A stretch of 24,721 bases of DNA, from positions 1 through 24,721 of the forward strand of contig JAEOUN010000069.1 of assembly GCA_016839245.1 (NCBI GenBank), in the 5' to 3' direction. Numbering within the stretch: the first letter of the stretch is position 1; every line of letters begins with the position of its first letter. Below are positions 8,324 through 15,115 of this stretch, one piece after another. Position numbers and translations under genes: made by a program. This DNA comes from Candidatus Thorarchaeota archaeon (GTDB lineage Archaea; Asgardarchaeota; Thorarchaeia; Thorarchaeales; Thorarchaeaceae). The notes under the pieces are model-generated. The model ran no database searches. It was not told the DNA's origin and saw only the letters and a list, made by a program, of their open reading frames with translations.

Positions 8324-8890
8324 TCATGAGATTGCTCTAAGACCAATTGTCAAACCAAGATTTCTTGCCTCTTCCAATTTCTCATCACATATAGATACAT
8401 GAACGTCCTCTGGACCTGACTCATTTTTCGAGCAATACAATATCGAGCTGAATTTGAATCTGAAATGAGTCTGTATTCGCTCAAAAAAACTAATGGTTGA
8501 TTGGTAATGATGCCGATAGGTGAGGATCGCCACGAACTCCTTATCAATCCAGTATTTCTGTTCATCCATCGCTAAGGCTTCCATTCTATCTAGAGCTGTC
8601 TTCATCTGAGCTGTCATATAGCCCCAGTACATTGGAGTTGCCCAGACAACAATATCTGCATCTGCAAAGACACTGTAGATCTGTTGCATATCATCATCAA
8701 TGACACATCTATGCTCCTCTGAGGTTGCGCAAGATTCGCATCCTTGGCATGGTCTGATTTTCATATCATTCAAAACAAAGTCGAAGACTTCAACATCGCT
8801 TGCAGTTTTCAGTCCTTGAAGAAACTCATCTGCCAGTGTATCTGAGTTGCCGCCTCTTCTTGGACTTCCGTGTAGTACAATAGCTCTCAA
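8324..8890 (-). CDS. NAD(P)H-dependent FMN reductase, iron-sulfur flavoprotein type
   Basis: 188 residues with a flavodoxin-like fold. The phosphate-binding loop GSPRRGGNSDTL is at 8-19 and TPMYWGYMTAQMKTALDR follows the third strand, both typical of the NADPH-dependent FMN reductase family. Four cysteines at 48, 51, 54 and 62 form the compact C-x2-C-x2-C-x7-C cluster of archaeal iron-sulfur flavoproteins, which bind a 4Fe-4S centre and FMN and shuttle electrons. The start is TTG 8890 with GAGGT six bases upstream. It is divergent from the amidohydrolase across a 129-bp gap. The electron donor and acceptor are not indicated by neighbours. Confidence 0.88.
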   Translation of the reverse strand: MRAIVLHGSPRRGGNSDTLADEFLQGLKTASDVEVFDFVLNDMKIRPCQGCESCATSEEHRCVIDDDMQQIYSVFADADIVVWATPMYWGYMTAQMKTALDRMEALAMDEQKYWIDKEFVAILTYRHHYQSTISFFERIQTHFRFKFSSILYCSKNESGPEDVHVSICDEKLEEARNLGLTIGLRAIS

Positions 8891-9019
8891 AGGAATACCT
8901 CTCTAAGGACTAATAGAAGTCAGTATCTTTGCATAAATAACGAACCCATCAACGCAACTTTTGATATTCTTTGTCAACAAGGAATACCTTTTCAATATGA
9001 ATTAAGCACAAAAAGATGA

Positions 9020-9967
9020 TTGAACTTGGTGGAAACTTGGAAATATCAAGGACCTATCTTTGATGCTCACACACACATTGGAGAGCCTAACAGTATTGAG
9101 AAGATGTTGCATATTGAGAAAGAGTTTGGAATATCAGCTCAATTAGGTATTGTCCATTCAAAAGAGGGCTTTGAATATGCAAAGGAACACTATCCGAAAC
9201 GTTTCGTGTTTGCAAAGTATCTATCGCTCTCGGATATAGCTCATTTCAATGTTGATCCCATTATTCATGATATCAATAGAACAAAGGACGAAGGGTACAC
9301 TCTTGCCAAAACGTGGTTTGGACCTCGGTGGAGAGACTATATTGAAGGCATTCCAAATGATTTCCGTATTGATGACGTTCGATTTGAACCCATTTTTCAA
9401 GCATTAGAAGATAACAGACTACCTCTCATAATTCATATTGCAGATCCTGATACATACTTCAGACTTCACTATCAAGATGTTTCAAAATATGGGACAAAGG
9501 AAGACAATTTGCTTCAACTAGAACAGGTGATGGAACAACATCCAAAGATTATATTTCAAATTCCTCATTTTGGTGCTCAACCTGAGATACATCGACTACC
9601 TGCCCTTTCACGTTGGCTAGATAGATTTCCCAATATAGTCATAGATACAGCATCCTCTCGTTGGATGGCTAGAGAACTCAGTAAAGATGCAGAGAAGGCT
9701 CGGGAATTCGTAATCAAGTATTCAGACAGAATCCTCTTTGGTACTGATTTATCAGAGCGTAAGGACGATTGGAACTATTTTGATGGTCGATATCGAGCGC
9801 AGCACATGTTGTGGCAGACCAATCTTCGTAATGAACCACTCCCGTTTGTGGATGATGATACAAAAGCCACTGGTGGTACCTTTGTCAATGGTCTGAATCT
9901 ACCTTTGTCAGTTCTTCGCAAACTCTACTGGAAGAATGCAATCAGGATGTATGGAGACCCTGATTGA
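9020..9967 (+). CDS. Amidohydrolase-family metal-dependent hydrolase
   Basis: 315 residues, a single TIM-barrel of the amidohydrolase-2 type. Metal and active-site residues are visible: HTH at 17-19 after the first strand, H139 in LIIHIADPD, H183 in IPHFGAQPE and D243 in FGTDLS. The family hydrolyses or decarboxylates small cyclic or carboxylated substrates; nothing nearby names the substrate. The start is uncertain: TTG 9020 gives the full barrel entry, GTG 9029 is possible, and neither has a convincing ribosome binding site. The tRNA-Gly gene follows 48 bases later on the other strand. Confidence 0.85.
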   Translation: MNLVETWKYQGPIFDAHTHIGEPNSIEKMLHIEKEFGISAQLGIVHSKEGFEYAKEHYPKRFVFAKYLSLSDIAHFNVDPIIHDINRTKDEGYTLAKTWFGPRWRDYIEGIPNDFRIDDVRFEPIFQALEDNRLPLIIHIADPDTYFRLHYQDVSKYGTKEDNLLQLEQVMEQHPKIIFQIPHFGAQPEIHRLPALSRWLDRFPNIVIDTASSRWMARELSKDAEKAREFVIKYSDRILFGTDLSERKDDWNYFDGRYRAQHMLWQTNLRNEPLPFVDDDTKATGGTFVNGLNLPLSVLRKLYWKNAIRMYGDPD

Positions 9968-10015
9968 AACATCATGATAAGTGAATGACAATCAAACTGA
10001 ATTTCTAATAAGAAG

Positions 10016-10152
10016 TGGTGCGCTCGCCGGGACTCGAATTCCCGACCACGTTCGAAACTTGAACGCAGTTCCCGGTTCCCGACCGCAACCGAATTGGATG
10101 CGATTGCCGGATCCGTGGCAGGGATCCATCATAGCCCCTAGACAACGAGCGC
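10016..10152 (-). tRNA. tRNA-Gly(GCC) with two non-canonical introns and a 5-nt middle exon
   Basis: Acceptor GCGCTCG/CGAGCGC, D arm starting GTCTAG, anticodon stem GATCC/GGATC around loop CTGCCAC, variable CGGC, T stem CCGGG/CCCGG around TTCGAGT, discriminator A and encoded CCA. Exons are 10106-10152, 10071-10075 and 10016-10038. Intron 1 (10076-10105, 30 nt) lies at 48/49; intron 2 (10039-10070, 32 nt) at 53/54. Intron 1 has a bulge-helix-bulge with central helix TCCG/CGGG and bulges GCA and AAC. Intron 2 has bulges GGA and AAT with central helix ACCG/CGGG, which becomes the fully paired CCCG/CGGG only after intron 1 is removed. The mature tRNA is 75 nt. There is no intron in the anticodon loop. 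Anticodon call certain; splice sites inferred from the mature fold. Confidence 0.92.
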
Positions 10153-10178
10153 TGCAGAACTCTCCGAATCAGTGGCCG

Positions 10179-10185
10179 TTAAAAA
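10179..10185 (-). promoter_or_regulatory. TATA-type box of tRNA-Gly(GCC)
   Basis: TTTTTAA on the minus strand lies 26 bases before the first tRNA base. The same box precedes tRNA-Val at nearly the same distance, which supports both. Confidence 0.6.
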
Positions 10186-10213
10186 GTTTGTCAAAAGCTC
10201 AGAGAAATCATAG

Positions 10214-10708
10214 TCACCTGGTTAATGCCTCTTCGATTGGCATTACCATTAAGATCTCATCGCTATATTTTCCATCATGCTTTATGCCATCTTTGAGTAT
10301 TCCAAACCTCTCAAATCCTATCTTCTCATAGGCAATGATTGCTGTCTTGTTTCCAGACTCTACGCTAATTTGAACCAACTCTACACCCTGCGGTGCAAAA
10401 TGCTCTGCAATTTTCTGCATCATTGATAGTGCAATACCTCTTCCTCTAAACTCCTCATGTACAACGACTTGAACCATCTCTATTCGATGCCTTGATCCAT
10501 ACCATCTTATCCGTACACCGGTACATACACCCACGACCAGAGTATCTGCAACTGCACACACACTGAATACCTCTTCTGGTCCAGGTCTAAGGAGTTCCTC
10601 TCTCTGACTACGTACAATCTCCTCTGGTACTCCCTCGAAGAGATGTTCTGCTATGGACTTTGCATGTTCTTTTTTATACTCTTGAATCTTGATAGTTTCT
10701 CGTGACAT
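10214..10708 (-). CDS. GNAT-family N-acetyltransferase
   Basis: 164 residues. The acetyl-CoA pyrophosphate loop appears as EFRGRGIALSMM (about residues 86-97), preceded by the beta-strand HRIEMVQVVVHEE. The C-terminal pair NKTAIIAYEKIGFERFG is the usual motif B of GNAT enzymes. It transfers an acetyl group from acetyl-CoA to an amine; whether the target is a protein or a small molecule cannot be told. The short N-terminus and single domain match RimI-size members. It lies 14 bases downstream of the unknown gene at 10723 on the same strand, so co-transcription is likely. Confidence 0.88.
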   Translation of the reverse strand: MSRETIKIQEYKKEHAKSIAEHLFEGVPEEIVRSQREELLRPGPEEVFSVCAVADTLVVGVCTGVRIRWYGSRHRIEMVQVVVHEEFRGRGIALSMMQKIAEHFAPQGVELVQISVESGNKTAIIAYEKIGFERFGILKDGIKHDGKYSDEILMVMPIEEALTR

Positions 10709-10722
10709 GCTTTATTTCATCC

Positions 10723-11787
10723 TTACTTCATGAACTGCTTTATTCGAAGCATCCGAAATGTTGACTCACACTCTATTGCCTTAGGATTTTTCTTTCTCTC
10801 GTCAAATGCCATCCGTACTCCACCGACCCAATATCCCTCTGGCTTTTCTGGCAGCCACGTTTTTGGAAACTCATAGGTCTCTGATGAAGTCCTGAATGTT
10901 TCAACATATTCCATCATCTCTTTGAACCACGGGCTTTTTCGAGCTGCTGGAAACCTGACCATGAAGTCTAGAGTGAGAAGCAATTCTGCAAAACTCCTCT
11001 CTTCGGGTCTGGAAGAATATCCCGGAAGGTGAACTGCCCAACCCAACACGTAGTATCCAGTTTCATATTTTGCCAGACCATAGCTCCAAGGAAGGCTCTG
11101 GTATTCAGGAGTCAGTATCATCTCGATTATTGCATCCATCTTAGATTGATTTACTTCGTTCTCAAATACAAAATCAGCATTAGCCAGTCCCCTGATGTCG
11201 TGCACCCATGGCAGTCTGAATTTTTGATGAGGATATAGCTCAGGATTCACAAGATCGTGAATATCACTACTCTTGGGGATTCCTGTGAATTTAGCCTTGT
11301 CAACAAAGATAGTTGAAAAATCGGGACTCTTTGCGAACTCGTAGAGCGTGTTCAATCTTTGTTTCATCTGGGCTACCACGGGGCTTGTCGTGCCATATCC
11401 AGCGTAGGCTAGAAATGATGCAACAATTGTCCTTAGGAAGATTGTATGTGGTGCGACTGGTATCTGCCCGACATTTTCAGTAAGCCAGACACGAAATGGC
11501 AGGGTAGTGTTATCGAATGGTTGGAGACCTGCTCTGAGTCCGAGTTGTACAAGTTTTCCCATGACATTCTCAAAGGCGTTCTCTCTACCTGAATGAAGAC
11601 TATTGATATCAAATACTGGAGTCAGACGTCCAATCCACTCTTTGACCTCTGTGTTCTTCAACATGGTATTAAGGGCGTTAGAGACCAGACCAACATCCTG
11701 CTCTTGAAGAATATCAACTAGAGTTCTGAATCGGATACATGGTCCCGCGTTTTGGAGTAGCCATTGAGCCAAGTCATAGTCATTCAT
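10723..11787 (-). CDS. Hypothetical protein, mostly alpha-helical
   Basis: 354 residues from ATG 11787. An in-frame TTG at 11826 would add 13 residues, but ATATAC about 23 bases before the ATG looks like a TATA box for a leaderless transcript, so the ATG is preferred. The sequence is helical with aromatic-rich stretches (LPWSYGLAKYETGYYVLGW, EGYWVGGVRMAFDER) and no membrane segment. The repeated helix pattern is loosely like alpha/alpha barrels of prenyl or terpene-cyclase type, but I see no catalytic acid motif to support that. It is divergent from the phosphoribosyltransferase gene. Confidence 0.65.
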   Translation of the reverse strand: MNDYDLAQWLLQNAGPCIRFRTLVDILQEQDVGLVSNALNTMLKNTEVKEWIGRLTPVFDINSLHSGRENAFENVMGKLVQLGLRAGLQPFDNTTLPFRVWLTENVGQIPVAPHTIFLRTIVASFLAYAGYGTTSPVVAQMKQRLNTLYEFAKSPDFSTIFVDKAKFTGIPKSSDIHDLVNPELYPHQKFRLPWVHDIRGLANADFVFENEVNQSKMDAIIEMILTPEYQSLPWSYGLAKYETGYYVLGWAVHLPGYSSRPEERSFAELLLTLDFMVRFPAARKSPWFKEMMEYVETFRTSSETYEFPKTWLPEKPEGYWVGGVRMAFDERKKNPKAIECESTFRMLRIKQFMK

Positions 11788-11890
11788 GGGTATATTACAG
11801 CGCAATACGCGTATATCTGTTCGCAATTCAATAGGGCATTGTCGATATAGAGTTAAGGAGGAACTGTTAGTATAGCGGTGAGTGATACTG

Positions 11891-12607
11891 ATGGCTATAG
11901 AACACCATGATCTAGAGTCACTGAAGATGGAGATAATTCGAGGAATTTATGAGCAGCGGATGATTCTTACTTCGGTACGAGACCGTCCTGAGGGTTGGAT
12001 ATTACATTCAGGTATATGGAGCCCGTTCTATATTCAACTACGTGAACTATGTTCGCATCCAGAGATTTTGGGAAAGGTTGGGAAGGCTCTCTCAATTCTA
12101 CTCAAAGAACAAGCACCTGATGTCAATAGACTTGTTGGGATTGCATTTGCTGGTGTACCTATTGCTACATCGGTATCTCTTGAGTCAGGTATTCCTGCAT
12201 GTCACACACGCAAAATCCTCGGAGTACGAACTGAGGCTGAAATGCATGAAGCAATTGGGAAATATGGTCAGCATTCATTCCTCGAAGGTATCATTGAGGA
12301 TGATGATGTTCTATGTCTTGTTGACGATTTGGTTACAGGTATGGAGAGTAAGGTGGTTGCACGAGAGCAGGTACTTGCAGAGATTGATAAACGTGGATTA
12401 TCCGGTGTAAGATGTGATGATATAGCTGTCATCATCGACCGAAACCAAGGCGCACAAAAACGTGCACGGGAGTTGAATCTTCAATTGCATTATCTGATCA
12501 ACATAGTTGATGATGGACTTAGAATGCTAAAGGGTGTAATGACGCGAGAAGAACATGCAATCGTATCTGACTATCTCAAGGATCCAGAAGGATTCAAGAA
12601 ACCCTAA
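11891..12607 (+). CDS. Orotate phosphoribosyltransferase-like protein
   Basis: 238 residues from ATG 11891 with GGTGA nine bases upstream; GTG 11882 would add three. HSGIWSPFYIQLREL matches the orotate phosphoribosyltransferase N-terminus, HTRK the basic substrate loop, and VLCLVDDLVTGMES occupies the PRPP-binding loop. The loop departs from the usual DD-x-x-T-T/A-G-x-S/T: the conserved glycine is replaced (TGMES), and the usual Asp of the IDLR segment is Gln. It may therefore be a divergent pyrimidine enzyme, a different base-salvage enzyme or a regulator. No other pyrimidine gene is adjacent. The ferritin-like pair follows 58 bases downstream on the same strand. Confidence 0.78.
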   Translation: MAIEHHDLESLKMEIIRGIYEQRMILTSVRDRPEGWILHSGIWSPFYIQLRELCSHPEILGKVGKALSILLKEQAPDVNRLVGIAFAGVPIATSVSLESGIPACHTRKILGVRTEAEMHEAIGKYGQHSFLEGIIEDDDVLCLVDDLVTGMESKVVAREQVLAEIDKRGLSGVRCDDIAVIIDRNQGAQKRARELNLQLHYLINIVDDGLRMLKGVMTREEHAIVSDYLKDPEGFKKP

Positions 12608-12665
12608 CTCTGTAATATTCATTACAGAAACTGATTTCTTTGGTAATGAATATCTTTTCAATCCT

Positions 12666-13118
12666 ATGACAGCTAAGAATCCTCTTGAGAATCTATTGAA
12701 CCTTGCCTTGAAGATGTCCCGCAAGAACTACGAGTATTATGAAACAACAGCTAATAGCGTAGAAACACCCAAGGTAAAAGCACTCCTCAGAGTCCTAGCT
12801 GATACTGAGCGTGATTTAATTATCGAGATACAGGATATGATCGTCACGGGAGTACTGAATGAAATTGAAGCAATGGGAAAAATTGAAGTTGGTGATGATC
12901 CTCCCGATGACACTCCTTTTGCTCCTGAACGAAATGATACAGACCCTCGTATTTTTGTATGTAATAAGGCATTAGAACAGGAGATGAAGGGATATACATT
13001 CTATCTCTCTATCGCTGCACGAGCAAAATCTGAACTGGTAAGTCGCGTGTTTGAATATCTTGCATTTATCAAATCGCAGCAAATTGAACATATTCGAAAG
13101 GTCTGCAGTACTTTTTAG
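12666..13118 (+). CDS. Ferritin-like (rubrerythrin-related) four-helix protein, copy 1
   Basis: 150 residues from ATG 12666; the frame is open upstream into the phosphoribosyltransferase gene, but the alignment with copy 2 begins near this Met. Four helices are apparent: YEYYETTANSVETPKVKALL, LADTERDLIIEIQDM, NKALEQEMKGYTFYLSI and FEYLAFIKSQQIEHIRKV. This is the rubrerythrin/ferritin pattern, in which Glu and ExxH residues bind a di-iron centre. Only part of that set is present: the second helix lacks the His of ExxH, while the fourth keeps IEHI. There is no rubredoxin domain. The iron-binding role is uncertain. Confidence 0.7.
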   Translation: MTAKNPLENLLNLALKMSRKNYEYYETTANSVETPKVKALLRVLADTERDLIIEIQDMIVTGVLNEIEAMGKIEVGDDPPDDTPFAPERNDTDPRIFVCNKALEQEMKGYTFYLSIAARAKSELVSRVFEYLAFIKSQQIEHIRKVCSTF

Positions 13119-13170
13119 TCAAATCCGCTATAGAAAGTGCTTTCTTGATAGATATACATAGTTCGTAATA

Positions 13171-13644
13171 ATGACAACGAAGAGTTCTCTCCAAAGAATG
13201 TTACAAGTTGCCCTCACTACCTCCGCAAATCATTATGATTTCTATCTCAAGGCAGCTAATGCAGTGGAGACGCCGGTAGTCAAGGCACTTCTTATGGTCT
13301 TAGCTGAAACTGAAGGTGAATTAATAGAGAGAATTCGTCTTATGATGTCCACTGGTGTCTTGGATGCAATCGAAGAGGTTGCCAAAGATACCTTTTCACT
13401 ACAAGAACCAAATCCTACTCCTTTCGGAATGGATCGAACTCCTTTCGCGAAAGCAAATCCTGATACAGACCCTAGACTCTTTATCTGCAACCGAGCTCTT
13501 GAGATGGAGTTCAAAGGTTTCACCTTCTACAGTTCAATCTCCTCACGAGCGAAGTCAGAGCTTATGAGGCGTCTATACGAGTACCTTGCCTTTATCAAAT
13601 CGAGACAAATAGAGAAGATTCGTAAAGTCTGTGAAACCTTCTAG
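13171..13644 (+). CDS. Ferritin-like (rubrerythrin-related) four-helix protein, copy 2
   Basis: 157 residues, a tandem paralog of the gene 52 bases upstream. The two share ANAVETP/ANSVETP, VKALL, the DTDPR-hydrophobic-C-N segment, KGFTFY/KGYTFY and YLAFIKS. It differs by an extra central loop of about 10 residues (around 80-95), and the last His (IEHI in copy 1) is Lys (IEKI), so a di-iron site is even less complete. A heterodimer of one more complete and one degenerate subunit is possible. No Shine-Dalgarno is evident before the ATG. Confidence 0.7.
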   Translation: MTTKSSLQRMLQVALTTSANHYDFYLKAANAVETPVVKALLMVLAETEGELIERIRLMMSTGVLDAIEEVAKDTFSLQEPNPTPFGMDRTPFAKANPDTDPRLFICNRALEMEFKGFTFYSSISSRAKSELMRRLYEYLAFIKSRQIEKIRKVCETF

Positions 13645-13689
13645 ATTTCTAGAGAATTTTGATTATGCCTTTATGGAAATGAATCATTA

Positions 13690-13701
13690 GAACACGTGTT
13701 C
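13690..13701. repeat. 12-bp perfect palindrome
   Basis: GAACACGTGTTC reads the same on both strands. It lies between the second ferritin-like gene and the AT-rich promoter region of the gene at 13802, a position suited to a dimeric regulator site. Nothing else supports a function. Confidence 0.35.
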
Positions 13702-13780
13702 CAACAATATATTTAGATGATAATCTATAAAATTAAAAAATTAGAAATATTTATATATATTTAAGTATATTATAGTATCA

Positions 13781-13796
13781 ACGACCGGGAGGTCGT
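13781..13796 (+). promoter_or_regulatory. Hairpin that sequesters the ribosome binding site of the gene at 13802
   Basis: ACGACC and GGTCGT pair around the loop GGGA, so the GGGAGGT Shine-Dalgarno sequence is half in the loop and half in the stem. GTG 13802 lies about nine bases after GGAGG. This could limit translation, but a 6-bp stem may also be incidental. Confidence 0.4.
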
Positions 13797-13801
13797 ATAC
13801 A

Positions 13802-14212
13802 GTGGAATCTCCAAAACTCTCCATCGGAAACGAAGGGGGTAGGGGGTTTCATAACAGCGAGATGGAAATGATGAGTAACGAACAAAATGTGTTTATCCCC
13901 CCTGTAGTCCTTGAAACCTATTCTGACTTTCAGGGCGTTGTTGATGAGGCTGCTTTAATCGTCTACAGCCCCGAGTTCTATCAGGGACCTTTTTTAGATG
14001 AACCCAAGCGGCTACGTCGAGTGACATTTACCGCTCTTGGTGTTCAGCGAAAGGGTATTTCATTGACCTTCAAATATGTCTTGGATGATGTGCGTGATAT
14101 TGATAGTGTTGCTTCGAAGATTATTGAAGAACTTGATATCCGTGGTACACTTGTTAAGGGGTCTGTTGAAACCTCACGTCCTATGAGTGAACTACTAGCA
14201 ACATGGCCATGA
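13802..14212 (+). CDS. Hypothetical protein
   Basis: 136 residues from GTG 13802, which has a strong GGAGGT at suitable spacing; ATG 13862 is a weaker alternative. After a Gly-rich, unconserved-looking leader (to about 22), an alternating alpha/beta pattern follows (VFIPPVVLETY, RRVTFTALGVQ, ISLTFKYVLDD, DSVASKIIEELDIRG). No cysteine cluster or membrane helix is present. A TATA-rich tract (13740-13775) supplies its promoter. I do not recognise the family. Confidence 0.6.
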   Translation: MESPKLSIGNEGGRGFHNSEMEMMSNEQNVFIPPVVLETYSDFQGVVDEAALIVYSPEFYQGPFLDEPKRLRRVTFTALGVQRKGISLTFKYVLDDVRDIDSVASKIIEELDIRGTLVKGSVETSRPMSELLATWP

Positions 14213-14314
14213 TGCATAAGAGGTTGTCAATTTCTTAGATCTGCGCATTTTATGCCATCTCGTATCTACCGATATTGCTTTTTATGGAAATAGTCTATAA
14301 TATAATGAAGAGCT

Positions 14315-14836
14315 GTGAACGAACCTGAACCTGCTGAGGAGATAGTCCCACGTATTCTCAAACGATACTCAGAACACCCTCGTGGATGGCGCATCATGAA
14401 CACTCCTAAAGGAGAGGTTCTTGTCCTCAGTTCTGACTCTGCTTTTCAATTGAAATTGATTCCACTCAATCCTGTGGAGTTCACTGGCGCTGGGATTGAA
14501 CTACCAGAGTCAAATGATGCAGTTGAACAAATTCGCTCCTCACCTGAGTTTGGACTACGTCCAGTAAATGAGAATGATCTTCAGAATATCGTAAATGCTA
14601 TGAGTGGCTCTGAAGATGCACAGCAGGAGCTAAGAGAAGTATTGGAACGAACTCCGATGTCTCTTGAGGATCTCTCGGCGAGTAAGAGTTCTCATATTCT
14701 ACAAGGACCCGTCCTCACACGACCCGACCTAGGATCTCTCAGTCCTGATATCTTGAAGATGCAAAATACTCTCGATAGGCAGGCTCAGAAGATATTCAGA
14801 GATCGGCATCCAATGCGTGCGGGAATGTACATCTAG
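14315..14836 (+). CDS. Hypothetical soluble protein
   Basis: 173 residues from GTG 14315. The N-terminal half (about 15-60) is strand-rich, with WRIMNTPKGEVLVLSS followed by FQLKLIPLNPVEFTG; the C-terminal half is acidic and helical. No signal peptide, membrane helix or catalytic motif is visible. It stands 102 bases after the preceding unknown gene on the same strand and could be its operon partner. Composition and an uninterrupted frame are the only coding evidence. Confidence 0.6.
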   Translation: MNEPEPAEEIVPRILKRYSEHPRGWRIMNTPKGEVLVLSSDSAFQLKLIPLNPVEFTGAGIELPESNDAVEQIRSSPEFGLRPVNENDLQNIVNAMSGSEDAQQELREVLERTPMSLEDLSASKSSHILQGPVLTRPDLGSLSPDILKMQNTLDRQAQKIFRDRHPMRAGMYI

Positions 14837-14979
14837 GAATTTTCTATCTCGATTTGCTATGATACAATATCTTTCACTAGTCTAATCTAATCCTCTTCCC
14901 CCTTTCATCATTTGTTTTGATTCTTCAGAAAGTCTTTGACTGCATCCCAAGCTGCAGATGTTTGTTTTTTGTCAGCTGC

Positions 14980-14986
14980 TTTTTAA
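14980..14986 (+). promoter_or_regulatory. TATA-type box like those of the two tRNAs
   Basis: CTTTTTAACG matches the tRNA-Gly box and its flanks base for base over 10 nt. With the 26-base spacing seen at the tRNAs, transcription would begin near 15013, about 100 bases before the next ATG. Confidence 0.45.
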
Positions 14987-15012
14987 CGAGTTAATGACCA
15001 AGACATCCGAGA

Positions 15013-15070
15013 TTAAAGAAGGGCATGGTAAGCCAGATTTGAAATCCTGCAGCGATGCCCAACACTTAAA
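15013..15070 (+). ncRNA. Candidate structured RNA or leader, possibly H/ACA-like
   Basis: GGGCAT (15021-15026) pairs with ATGCCC (15055-15060), enclosing an internal loop and a small inner stem GATT/AATC. ACA at 15062-15064 lies one base after the outer stem, as in H/ACA guide RNAs, but the inner stem is short and no kink-turn is clear. The segment is more GC-rich than its surroundings. The alternative is a long 5' leader for the secreted protein at 15116, ending in a GGGGGGTC ribosome binding site. Confidence 0.3.
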
Positions 15071-15115
15071 GGGAGGTCAGAAAGTAACTGAGTTTACCTG
15101 TTCGGGGGGTCACAT

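Larger units (their letters stand above)
14837..15115. other. 279-bp gap between genes
   Basis: The left half is AT-rich. A 24-codon minus-strand frame (14908-14982) ending in TGA reads like a protein C-terminus (AAWDAVKDFLKNQNK) but is cut by TAA at once and has no start, so it may be a gene remnant. The right half has a TTTTTAA box and a more GC-rich, structured segment described separately. Confidence 0.4.

Noticed and set aside
8890..8989. Repeated 11-mer AAGGAATACCT in the gap between the flavoprotein and amidohydrolase genes (8890-8900 and 8979-8989)
   Set aside because: Two short copies, one overlapping a ribosome binding site and start; no palindromic structure. Chance is likely.
9981..10331. 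116-codon plus-strand open frame across the tRNA-Gly gene
   Set aside because: It is antisense to an intact, intron-containing tRNA and to the end of the acetyltransferase gene, and its composition is not protein-like.
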